Assembly: GCA_002842255.1 (NCBI GenBank)
Contig: PHCM01000054.1
Span: 1-8,325 of the forward strand
Origin: Betaproteobacteria bacterium HGW-Betaproteobacteria-2
GTDB taxonomy: Bacteria > Pseudomonadota > Gammaproteobacteria > Burkholderiales > Methylophilaceae
Direction of reading: 5' to 3'
Length of the DNA: 8,325 nucleotides
The notes under the pieces are model-generated. The model ran no database searches, was not told where the DNA came from, and saw only the letters and a list, made by a program, of their open reading frames with translations. The position numbers and the translations under genes are program-made. Within the stretch, counting starts at the first letter, position 1. Each line of letters begins with the position of its first letter. This document shows, piece after piece, positions 1-5,882 of the stretch.

Positions 1-4
1 AGAC

Positions 5-10
5 ATTTTG
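5..10 (-). promoter_or_regulatory. Candidate -10 element downstream of ccoS
   Basis: CAAAAT on the minus strand matches TATAAT at four of six positions. It is correctly spaced from the FNR-type box at 33-46 for a class II activated promoter, with a start site about 2 bases beyond the window edge. On its own the hexamer would be unremarkable; the spacing is the support. Confidence 0.4.
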
Positions 11-32
11 TCGCAGAGCGAAACTAAAGCAT

Positions 33-46
33 TTGATATAGGTCAA
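33..46 (-). promoter_or_regulatory. FNR/Anr box overlapping the ccoS stop, probably for downstream cco genes
   Basis: On the minus strand the site reads TTGACCTATATCAA, which matches the TTGAT-N4-ATCAA consensus at 9 of 10 positions. Its centre is 39.5. A -10-like hexamer on the same strand (5-10) places the centre at -41.5, the classic class II FNR activator position. The next gene lies outside the window. From known cco cluster orders it is probably ccoN, which is inference. Confidence 0.65.
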
Positions 47-180
47 TCGTCATGCAGAATTCGCTCACCCTCTTGCTCGATATCTTCGAATTGATCGTTG
101 TAAATCGCCCACCAGAGACCTGCGAGAATGGCGAGCACAAGAACCACGGACAATGGAATCAGCAAAAATAGAATATCCAT
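43..180 (-). CDS. ccoS: CcoS, cbb3-type cytochrome oxidase maturation protein
   Basis: This gene encodes a 45-residue protein starting MDILFLLIPLSVVLVLAI and ending in ERILHDD. It has one N-terminal membrane helix (about residues 3-26, running into GLWWAI) and a short acidic cytoplasmic tail (QFEDIEQEGERILHDD). That layout, the MDIL start and the W-W-A/QF-D pattern after the helix are typical of CcoS, whose usual length is about 45-60 residues. CcoS is known to be needed for inserting haem and copper cofactors into the CcoN subunit of cbb3 oxidase in the inner membrane. The ATG lies 2 nt after the ccoI stop codon, and a perfect AAGGAG (187-192) lies inside the last ccoI codons, 6 nt before the ATG. 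The two genes are therefore very likely translationally coupled. The stop codon overlaps an FNR-type box, which suggests a second promoter for the next genes. Confidence 0.93.
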   Translation of the reverse strand: MDILFLLIPLSVVLVLAILAGLWWAIYNDQFEDIEQEGERILHDD

Positions 181-182
181 GC

Positions 183-2459
183 CTATCTCCTTATTTTGGC
201 GAGTCTTGCTGCATTCATGATGACCAGCAAGGAACTCAGGGCCATACCAAGCCCGGCTATCCAGGCATTGATCCAGCCGGTGACGGCCAATGGGATGCAG
301 ACTGCGTTATAGACTGCCGCCCATAAAAGATTCTGCCGCACAACAAACATCGTACGCCTTGCATGCAAAAGTAAAAGCGAAACTGTCTGCAACCGGGCAC
401 CAAGGATGACGAAATCGGACTGCGATTGCGCCAGCGGCGCTGCCTGCCCTAGCGCAATGGAAACCTGTGCACCTGCCAGCACCGGGCCATCATTCAGCCC
501 GTCGCCGACCATGGCGACACGATGTCCGGCCTGCTGCAGATGCTGTATGTGCATCAATTTATCCTGCGGCGTACTATCTGCAGCAATCTGCTCTATACCC
601 ACTGACTTGGCTACGCGCTGCACCGCGGCGCGACGGTCACCGGAAAGTATCTCGACGGCCATGCCGGCATCACGTAACTGGGCAATACTGGCGGCCGCAT
701 CTTCACGAATATCCTCGTCCAGCTCGAAGCTTGCCAGCCATCCGCGGGAATCAGCCAGTTGCACCTGCATGTTGGCCTGATCCGGAAAATCGACTTCACA
801 AAACCGGGCAGAACCCAGTCTGACCATCCCATGCAAAGTTTCCGCCATCAAACCCTGGCCTGAAATCTCCTGAACCTTATCCACTGTCTGACGGGCATGC
901 GGGCAACTGTCTACCAATGCGCGCGATACCGGATGCAGGGAATGCTGCGCAATCGCCGCCGCCAGTTGCAGGGCCTCATCGGCAGACCAGCCATTCCGAA
1001 CCTGGATGCTGCTGACTTTCATGCGGTCATTGGTCAGCGTGCCGGTCTTGTCGAACCCCACCGTATCGATGCCCGCCATCATCTCCAGCGCCTGCAAACG
1101 GCGTGTCAACACCCCGCGCTTGGCCAACGCGCCGGCAGAAGCCAGCATGGCAGCAGGCGTCGCAAGCGACAGGGCGCATGGACAGGTGACCACCAACACC
1201 GCGACCGCCGCCATCAAACCGCGCGCCGGATCCGTCGGCCACCAGTAGACGACAGCGCCCAGAGCCGCCAGCAGCACCAGCAGCAGGAATGGCCGGGCTA
1301 TACGATCAGCAAGAATGGCGAGTCGCGGCTTGTCGGTCGCCGCCTTTTCCATCAGCGTCACAATTTGCGCATACCGCGTATCCTGTCCGACTTTACTGAC
1401 CCGCATCAGGATGGCGGAAGACAGGTTATGACTGCCGGCGATCAATTCGGAATGCAGTGTCTTTTTCACCGGGCGCGACTCACCGGTAAGCAGTGCTTCG
1501 TCTGCCTGCGTCTCGCCTTCGATCAGTTCACCATCTGCCGGAAATGCCTCGCCCGGCAAAATACGCAACACGTCGCCCTGCCGGATGCGCCGGCTGGATA
1601 TCCGCTCGAAGCTACCGTCCGACATCTGGCGCTCAACGCTTTCAGGCAGGCGTCGCATCAAGTCATCGAGTGCACCGGCCGTCTTGTTGCGCAAGCGCGT
1701 TTCCAGCCAGCGGCCGGTCAACAGGAAAAATACGAACATGGTGATAGAGTCGAAATAGACTTCTTCTGCCCACCAGCCCTGCGGCCAGAAAGTCGCAATC
1801 GAACTGACAATGAACATGATGATGATGCCGAGCGAAACCGGCAGATCCATGCTGATCTGCTGATGGCGGATATCGCGCCAGGCATTTTCAAAGAAAGGCC
1901 CGCAGGAGAACAGCATGACAGGCAACGTCAGCACCCAGGAGGCCCAGCGCAAAAGATGGAGGATGTCCGGCGTCATGTCGCCCGGCTCGGCAACATAGAC
2001 CGGAGCCGCATACATCATGACCTGCATCATGCAGAAGCCGGCGACCAGCCAGCGCCAGAGTGCCAGACGCTGCACCTTTTTCCGGCTGGCCAAGGCATCT
2101 GCATCCGATGCCGGCATGGCGCCGTAGCCGGCACGATTGACTGCCGTCACCCAATCCGAAGGCCTGGTTTGGCTTGCCGACCACTTGATTGCGGCACGGC
2201 CGGTGACGCCATTGACTTCTGCCTGCAAAACCCCGGGCACGGACTTCAGGGCGCGCTCGACAGTATTGGCGCAGGCGGCGCAATGCATACCCTCGATCAC
2301 CAGATGCGAATCCCACAGTGATGAATCTGCAGTATCCTGACGGCTGAATGTCGGCCATTCGATAGGATCGTCGAGCACGGCATGGCTGGCGTTGTCAGTT
2401 GCCGCGTTTGCAGCAGATCGATAGGAGGAACTGGCGTTCTTGAATGTCATCTCTTGCAT
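183..2459 (-). CDS. ccoI: CcoI, Cu+-translocating P1B-1-type ATPase for cbb3 oxidase assembly
   Basis: This is a 758-residue heavy-metal P-type ATPase of the inner membrane that moves Cu+ out of the cytoplasm, here most likely to supply copper for cbb3 oxidase. Domains in order are an Ala/Ser-rich N-terminus (1-50), an HMA domain (about 52-115) with GMHCAAC and Cys60/Cys63, and four helices (about 133-157, 167-188, 206-224, 234-250). Then come the actuator loop with TGES (325-328), helices 5 and 6 with the CPC motif (Cys426-Pro-Cys428), the phosphorylated Asp470 in DKTGT, His509-Pro510, GDGLND (652-657), and helices 7 and 8. Tyr717-Asn718 in helix 7 and Met739..Ser742-Ser743 in helix 8 are the P1B-1 copper signature. 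The N-terminal Cys-rich domain of many CcoI/FixI proteins is absent. The assignment to CcoI rather than CopA rests on the overlapping-operon position before ccoS. The start could be Met1 or Met4 (2450). Confidence 0.92.
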   Translation of the reverse strand: MQEMTFKNASSSYRSAANAATDNASHAVLDDPIEWPTFSRQDTADSSLWDSHLVIEGMHCAACANTVERALKSVPGVLQAEVNGVTGRAAIKWSASQTRPSDWVTAVNRAGYGAMPASDADALASRKKVQRLALWRWLVAGFCMMQVMMYAAPVYVAEPGDMTPDILHLLRWASWVLTLPVMLFSCGPFFENAWRDIRHQQISMDLPVSLGIIIMFIVSSIATFWPQGWWAEEVYFDSITMFVFFLLTGRWLETRLRNKTAGALDDLMRRLPESVERQMSDGSFERISSRRIRQGDVLRILPGEAFPADGELIEGETQADEALLTGESRPVKKTLHSELIAGSHNLSSAILMRVSKVGQDTRYAQIVTLMEKAATDKPRLAILADRIARPFLLLVLLAALGAVVYWWPTDPARGLMAAVAVLVVTCPCALSLATPAAMLASAGALAKRGVLTRRLQALEMMAGIDTVGFDKTGTLTNDRMKVSSIQVRNGWSADEALQLAAAIAQHSLHPVSRALVDSCPHARQTVDKVQEISGQGLMAETLHGMVRLGSARFCEVDFPDQANMQVQLADSRGWLASFELDEDIREDAAASIAQLRDAGMAVEILSGDRRAAVQRVAKSVGIEQIAADSTPQDKLMHIQHLQQAGHRVAMVGDGLNDGPVLAGAQVSIALGQAAPLAQSQSDFVILGARLQTVSLLLLHARRTMFVVRQNLLWAAVYNAVCIPLAVTGWINAWIAGLGMALSSLLVIMNAARLAKIRR
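187..192 (-). promoter_or_regulatory. Ribosome binding site of ccoS inside the 3' end of ccoI
   Basis: AAGGAG on the minus strand lies 6 nt before the ccoS ATG and overlaps the last sense codons of ccoI. It fixes the ccoS start and indicates translational coupling of the two genes. Confidence 0.8.
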
Positions 2460-2465
2460 CCTGAA

Positions 2466-2471
2466 AGCCTA
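2466..2471 (-). promoter_or_regulatory. Candidate -10 element of the ccoI promoter
   Basis: TAGGCT on the minus strand keeps T1, A2 and T6 of TATAAT and sits where a class II FNR promoter with the box at 2494-2507 would need it. The predicted start site would be near 2459, the first base of the longest ccoI reading frame, leaving little or no leader. An alternative hexamer, GATAAC (2473-2478), matches better by itself but would put the box at about -34.5. Confidence 0.35.
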
Positions 2472-2493
2472 AGTTATCCGCAACAACCGATGC

Positions 2494-2507
2494 TTGATGT
2501 AAATCAA
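2494..2507. promoter_or_regulatory. Perfect FNR/Anr box between ccoI and the cytochrome c gene
   Basis: TTGATGTAAATCAA is a perfect match to the TTGAT-N4-ATCAA palindrome. It is centred at 2500.5 in the divergent region. On the minus strand, a class II position (-41.5) would put the ccoI -10 at 2466-2471, where TAGGCT keeps the three most conserved -10 bases. On the plus strand, the box would lie at about -72.5 from a TATACT hexamer at 2561-2566, close to a usual class I position. Control of ccoI is the stronger call; shared control is inference. Confidence 0.75.
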
Positions 2508-2540
2508 CTGTCCACCAATTGATCATCCTCCGGCCGCAGC

Positions 2541-2565
2541 TTGCCTATACCCGGGTTGCTTATAC
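2541..2565 (+). repeat. Pair of 10-bp direct repeats in the divergent control region
   Basis: TTGCCTATAC (2541-2550) and TTGCTTATAC (2556-2565) differ at one base and start 15 bp apart. The second copy overlaps the candidate -10 of the cytochrome c gene. Direct repeats upstream of a promoter can bind response regulators, but no regulator is assigned here. Confidence 0.4.
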
Positions 2566-2566
2566 T
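2561..2566 (+). promoter_or_regulatory. Candidate -10 element of the cytochrome c / P-type ATPase operon
   Basis: TATACT matches TATAAT at five of six positions. No good -35 hexamer lies 16-18 bp upstream, as expected for an activator-dependent promoter. It would give a start near 2573 and a leader of about 64 nt. GATAAT at 2598-2603 is an equally good hexamer but does not fit the FNR box spacing. Confidence 0.4.
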
Positions 2567-2582
2567 TGTATCTGCAGCTACA
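2567..2582. repeat. 16-bp imperfect palindrome in the divergent control region
   Basis: TGTATCTGCAGCTACA reads as its own reverse complement except for one base pair (7 of 8 pairs match). It covers the start site predicted from the TATACT hexamer, which is where a repressor operator could sit. The regulator is unknown, and a chance occurrence is possible. Confidence 0.4.
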
Positions 2583-2620
2583 TTTTGAACTACGCTGGAT
2601 AATCGAAGACTACTACTTAT

Positions 2621-2626
2621 AAGGAG
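2621..2626 (+). promoter_or_regulatory. Ribosome binding site of the cytochrome c gene
   Basis: AAGGAG lies 10 nt before the ATG at 2637, slightly longer than the usual spacing. It supports that start and shows that translation of this region uses the cytochrome frame, not the longer overlapping frame opened at 2627. Confidence 0.7.
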
Positions 2627-2636
2627 TTGAATCACC

Positions 2637-2921
2637 ATGTATCGCTATCTCGCCATCATGCTGCTACTCACCCTACCGGGGATCGCCATTGCCGACGACC
2701 ATCAGGACGCGCAGATGTCGCGCGGCGAAATGCTTTACAGAAACCACTGCATCGAATGCCACAACCAGCAGATACACTGGCGAGACGGCAGAATCGCGGC
2801 AGACCTGAATGGCCTGAAAAAAGAGGTCGAGCGCTGGCAGGATGCCATCGGTGTGAAATGGACAGAAGAAGAAGTAAACGAAGTCAGCCGCTACCTCAAT
2901 TCAACTTATTATTTCTACTAG
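2637..2921 (+). CDS. Small periplasmic monohaem cytochrome c without a distal Met
   Basis: The product has 94 residues. A signal peptide (about 1-19, hydrophobic core LAIMLLLTLPGIAIA, probable cleavage AIA before DD) sends it to the periplasm. A single haem site, CIECH, has Cys38, Cys41 and the axial His42. The rest is a short class I-like fold with helices around residues 58-71 and 76-90, ending in an aromatic tail, STYYFY. No Met follows the haem motif, so the usual sixth ligand of class I cytochromes c is missing; His47 or Asn88 might serve, or the iron could be five-coordinate. The gene is divergent from ccoI and is followed after 23 nt by a P-type ATPase gene, probably in one transcript. 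An electron-transfer or haem-sensing role is likely. The specific partner is unknown, and I do not recognise a named family with certainty. Confidence 0.85.
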   Translation: MYRYLAIMLLLTLPGIAIADDHQDAQMSRGEMLYRNHCIECHNQQIHWRDGRIAADLNGLKKEVERWQDAIGVKWTEEEVNEVSRYLNSTYYFY

Positions 2922-2944
2922 CCACACTTCATCACTGGAATGCA

Positions 2945-5653
2945 ATGAATCGTAAAAAGTCAGCCGCCAAAAAGGAAACCATCGACTGGCATGCACTCAG
3001 TGCGGAAGAAACACTGCAAAGGCAGAATAGCCGGATTGAAGGTCTGTCACATGAAGAATCAAGGACCCGTCTGGACCTGCATGGCGAGAACAGCCTGCCT
3101 GATTCCAAACGCCGCCCGTCCTGGCTCAGCTTCCTTCTGCAATTCCATAATCCGCTGATTTATGTGCTGCTCGCTGCCGGCATCACCACACTATTGATTG
3201 AGAACTATATTGATGCCGGTGTCATTTTCGGCGTGGTACTGATCAACGCACTAATCGGCTTCATCCAGGAAGGCAAGGCGGAGAAGGCACTGGAAGCGGT
3301 TCGTTCGATGCTGGCCAGCCGTGCAATGGTAATGCGCGGCGGTGAACGGCACAATATCGACGCGCAACACCTGGTACCCGGCGATGTCGTGCTGCTGGAA
3401 TCCGGCGACAAGATCCCCGCCGACCTGCGACTTATCCGCGTCAAGAACCTGCACGTTACCGAAGCCGTACTCACCGGAGAATCGGTTCCGGTCAAAAAAC
3501 ATACCGAAATGGTAGCGCCGAGCGCCTCCATCGGTGATCGCGGTTCCATGGCCTACTCCGGCACCCAGGTCGCTTTCGGGCAAGCGCATGGCATCGTAGT
3601 CGCTACTGGCACGCAGACCGAGATCGGTCGCATCGGCAGCATGGTCGGCGATATACAAACCCTCTCCACCCCGCTCACGCGGCGCCTGGATCAGTTCGCA
3701 CGCAGGATCACGGTCTTCATCCTTGCCGTCAGCCTCATCACTTTCATCTATGGCCACTATTTCACCGACATGAGTGGTGTCGACATTTTCATTGCGGTCA
3801 TCGGTCTCGCTGTTGCCGCCATCCCTGAAGGCCTGCCAGCTATCGTCACCATCGTGCTCGCAATCGGCACCCGTATCATGGCCAGGAACCGGGCAATCAT
3901 CAGACGCCTGCCCGCAGTTGAGACGCTGGGGTCGGTAACGGTCATCTGTAGCGACAAAACCGGCACGCTGACCCGCAACGAAATGACCACGGTACGACTC
4001 ATGCTGCCAACTGACACGATCAGCGTCAGCGGCACCGGCTACGCACCTGACGGCGGCTTTCACCTGAACGAAACCGCTATCAATCCTGAAACACATGAGC
4101 CCTTGCTGGCCCTCGCCCGTTGTGCACTGTTGTGCAATGACGCCCACCTGAAACATGACGAAGCTGGTGAATGGAATCTGGTCGGAGATCCGACAGAAGG
4201 CGCGCTGCTGACGTTCGCCATCAAGGCCGGACTAGACCCTGTTGACACCGGCAAACAGTTCCCGCGTCAGGACGACATCCCTTTTGAATCCGAGCATCGC
4301 TACATGGCAACACTGCATCATAACCATGAAAAGGGTGTGTTTCTGCTGCTTAAGGGTGCGCCAGAGCGGGTGCTCGAACTCTGTAGCAGTGAAGCCGGAG
4401 GCAAACCATTCAACAACAAGGACTGGCAGGCACGCATCGAAGAAGCCGCCGAAGCCGGTGAACGGGTCCTCGCCTTGGCTACCCGCAAGATGCCGGCCGA
4501 TACCACCGCGATCAGCACCAACGACATTACAGCTGATTTCGAGTTGCTGGGCATGGTCGGCCTCATAGACCCGCCGCGTGAAGAGGCTATCGCGGCTGTC
4601 GCCGAATGCCAGCAGGCGGGAATACGCGTCAAGATGATCACCGGCGACCATGCCATTACTGCCGCTGCCATCGGCCGCCAGTTGGGACTTCTTGCAGACA
4701 ATCCGTTGACTGGGGAAGTGATCGAGACCCTGAGTGATGAGGAACTGAAAAAGCGCGCCATGAGCACGGACGTGATTGCCCGTGCCAGTCCGGAACACAA
4801 ACTGCGTCTAGTGGCTGCATTGCAGTCCATGGGACACCTGGTAGCCATGACCGGCGACGGAGTCAACGACGCACCAGCACTGAAAGCTGCCGATATCGGT
4901 GTTGCCATGGGTCAGAAAGGAACCGATGCCGCACGGGAAGCCTCGGACCTGGTCCTGACCGACGACAACTTCGCCACGATTGCCAAGGCGGTGCGCGAAG
5001 GCCGCGTAGTCTTCGACAACATCAAGAAATCACTGATCTTCATCCTGCCCACCAACGGCGGACAGGCAGGGGTCATCATGATTGCGATCTTTGGAGGCTT
5101 GGCCCTGCCGGTGACTGCCGGTCAAATCCTCTGGGTCAATATGGTGACTGCCGTCACACTGGCGCTGGCGCTGGCTTTTGAACCAGCCGAAAAAGGTGTC
5201 ATGCATCATGTGCCGCGCCCACCCGGCCAGCCACTGATAACCCGACCACTGGCCATGCGCGTGCTTTTTGTCAGCCTCCTGATGGTCGCTGTCACCTTCA
5301 TCATGTTCGAATGGGAACAGGCACGTGGTAGCTCGATTGAAATGTCGCGGACAGCAGCGGTCAACATGCTGGTGGTCGGGGAAATGTTCTACCTGTTCCA
5401 TGCGCGCCACTTCACTGCATCGGCGTTCAGTTTCGAAACCCTGACCGGCAACCGGATGGCTCTACTGGTTACCGGCATTCTCATCCTGCTGCAACTGGCT
5501 TTTACCTATGCCGCACCCATGCAGCATCTGTTCCGCAGCACGCCATTGGAATTGCTGTCGTGGCTCATGATTCTGGGATTGGGCGCTCTGTTGTTCCTTG
5601 CCATAGAAGCGGAAAAGGCTATCTGGCGAACGTACAAAATCGAGCGGATGTAA
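2945..5653 (+). CDS. P2-type cation-transporting ATPase (PacL/SERCA-like fold, substrate uncertain)
   Basis: This is a 902-residue inner-membrane P-type ATPase with ten predicted helices. In order it shows the N-terminal cation-ATPase domain (about 15-75), helices 1-2 (62-106), the actuator loop with TGES (177-180), and helices 3-4 with PEGLP (294-298). Next are the phosphorylated Asp337 in DKTGT, the nucleotide domain with KGAPE (470-474), TGDGVND (636-642), and six C-terminal helices (about 692-887). Length and layout match bacterial P2 pumps for Ca2+, Na+ or H+. The Ca2+-site residue of helix 4 is present (Glu295), but the helix 5 acidic position is Gln707 (NGGQ) and the helix 6 Asp position is Ala736 (VNMVTA). 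Ca2+ transport is therefore doubtful. The same frame is open from 2627, but its first 106 codons overlap the cytochrome gene and look random, so the ATG at 2945 is chosen despite a weak ribosome site. Confidence 0.92.
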   Translation: MNRKKSAAKKETIDWHALSAEETLQRQNSRIEGLSHEESRTRLDLHGENSLPDSKRRPSWLSFLLQFHNPLIYVLLAAGITTLLIENYIDAGVIFGVVLINALIGFIQEGKAEKALEAVRSMLASRAMVMRGGERHNIDAQHLVPGDVVLLESGDKIPADLRLIRVKNLHVTEAVLTGESVPVKKHTEMVAPSASIGDRGSMAYSGTQVAFGQAHGIVVATGTQTEIGRIGSMVGDIQTLSTPLTRRLDQFARRITVFILAVSLITFIYGHYFTDMSGVDIFIAVIGLAVAAIPEGLPAIVTIVLAIGTRIMARNRAIIRRLPAVETLGSVTVICSDKTGTLTRNEMTTVRLMLPTDTISVSGTGYAPDGGFHLNETAINPETHEPLLALARCALLCNDAHLKHDEAGEWNLVGDPTEGALLTFAIKAGLDPVDTGKQFPRQDDIPFESEHRYMATLHHNHEKGVFLLLKGAPERVLELCSSEAGGKPFNNKDWQARIEEAAEAGERVLALATRKMPADTTAISTNDITADFELLGMVGLIDPPREEAIAAVAECQQAGIRVKMITGDHAITAAAIGRQLGLLADNPLTGEVIETLSDEELKKRAMSTDVIARASPEHKLRLVAALQSMGHLVAMTGDGVNDAPALKAADIGVAMGQKGTDAAREASDLVLTDDNFATIAKAVREGRVVFDNIKKSLIFILPTNGGQAGVIMIAIFGGLALPVTAGQILWVNMVTAVTLALALAFEPAEKGVMHHVPRPPGQPLITRPLAMRVLFVSLLMVAVTFIMFEWEQARGSSIEMSRTAAVNMLVVGEMFYLFHARHFTASAFSFETLTGNRMALLVTGILILLQLAFTYAAPMQHLFRSTPLELLSWLMILGLGALLFLAIEAEKAIWRTYKIERM

Positions 5654-5678
5654 AAAGCCTGAGCAGCTGAAACTGAGT

Positions 5679-5698
5679 CTGCCGGATTGAACCAGCAG
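5679..5698 (-). terminator. Hairpin in the trailer of tRNA-Ser, possible weak terminator
   Basis: On the minus strand, CTGCTGG and CCGGCAG form a 7-bp stem with one G.T pair around a 6-base loop, starting about 10 nt after the tRNA CCA end. No T-run follows directly; the nearest, CTTTTT, lies about 20 nt further on. It may aid 3' processing or termination in the convergent gap between the ATPase gene and the tRNA. Confidence 0.25.
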
Positions 5699-5708
5699 CA
5701 ATAAAAGA

Positions 5709-5798
5709 TGGCGGAGAGGGAGGGATTCGAACCCTCGATACGCTTGCACGTATGCCTGATTTCGAGTCAGGTACATTCAACCACTCTGCCACCTCTCC
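5709..5798 (-). tRNA. tRNA-Ser (anticodon CGA)
   Basis: The 90-nt gene folds as a complete class II tRNA. The acceptor stem pairs GGAGAGG with CCTCTCC, followed by discriminator G and an encoded CCA. The D stem is 3 bp (GCA/TGT). The anticodon stem CCTGA/TCAGG encloses the loop CTCGAAA, giving anticodon CGA for UCG codons. The long variable arm is ATACG/CGTAT with a 6-nt loop. The T arm is GAGGG/CCCTC around TTCGAAT. The long variable arm and the G discriminator are serine-type features. It converges on the P2 ATPase gene and diverges from mltF. Confidence 0.97.
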
Positions 5799-5808
5799 GC
5801 GTGACGCT

Positions 5809-5814
5809 ATTTTA
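5809..5814 (-). promoter_or_regulatory. Candidate -10 element of the tRNA-Ser gene
   Basis: TAAAAT on the minus strand matches TATAAT at five of six positions, 10 bp before the mature 5' end, so transcription would start only a few bases upstream of the tRNA. I see no convincing -35 hexamer at 16-18 bp. Confidence 0.45.
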
Positions 5815-5882
5815 ACATCGCTCAGGCCAATCTCGACCTTTTCCAGCTAGACAAATTTGCCAAAGTTGGTGAAACTGGCAGC

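Noticed and set aside
897..2321. 474-codon open frame on the plus strand opposite ccoI
   Set aside because: It is antisense to a gene with complete P1B-ATPase motifs. Its translation is rich in Arg, His and Gln with no recognisable domain, as expected for a shadow of GC-rich codon use.
2519..2523. Second TTGAT half-site downstream of the perfect FNR box
   Set aside because: The matching ATCAA half is absent at the right spacing (CTCCG instead), so it is not counted as a box.
2598..2603. GATAAT as the cytochrome c -10 element
   Set aside because: It is a good hexamer, but it has no -35 and its distance to the FNR box (about -109.5) does not fit known activator positions. It remains possible as a constitutive promoter.
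2627..2944. Extended 106-residue N-terminus for the P2 ATPase
   Set aside because: It overlaps the cytochrome c gene in another frame and reads as low-quality sequence. The cation-ATPase N-terminal domain begins just after the ATG at 2945.
3251..4156. 301-codon minus-strand frame inside the P2 ATPase gene
   Set aside because: It is antisense to the conserved actuator and phosphorylation domains and shows no domain or ribosome site.
5462..5776. 104-codon minus-strand frame overlapping tRNA-Ser and the ATPase 3' end
   Set aside because: It runs through most of the tRNA gene and antisense to the ATPase, so it is not a plausible gene.
5709..5798. tRNA-Ser as an integration site for a mobile element
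   Set aside because: I saw no integrase gene, no repeated copy of the tRNA 3' end and no composition change on either side within the window.
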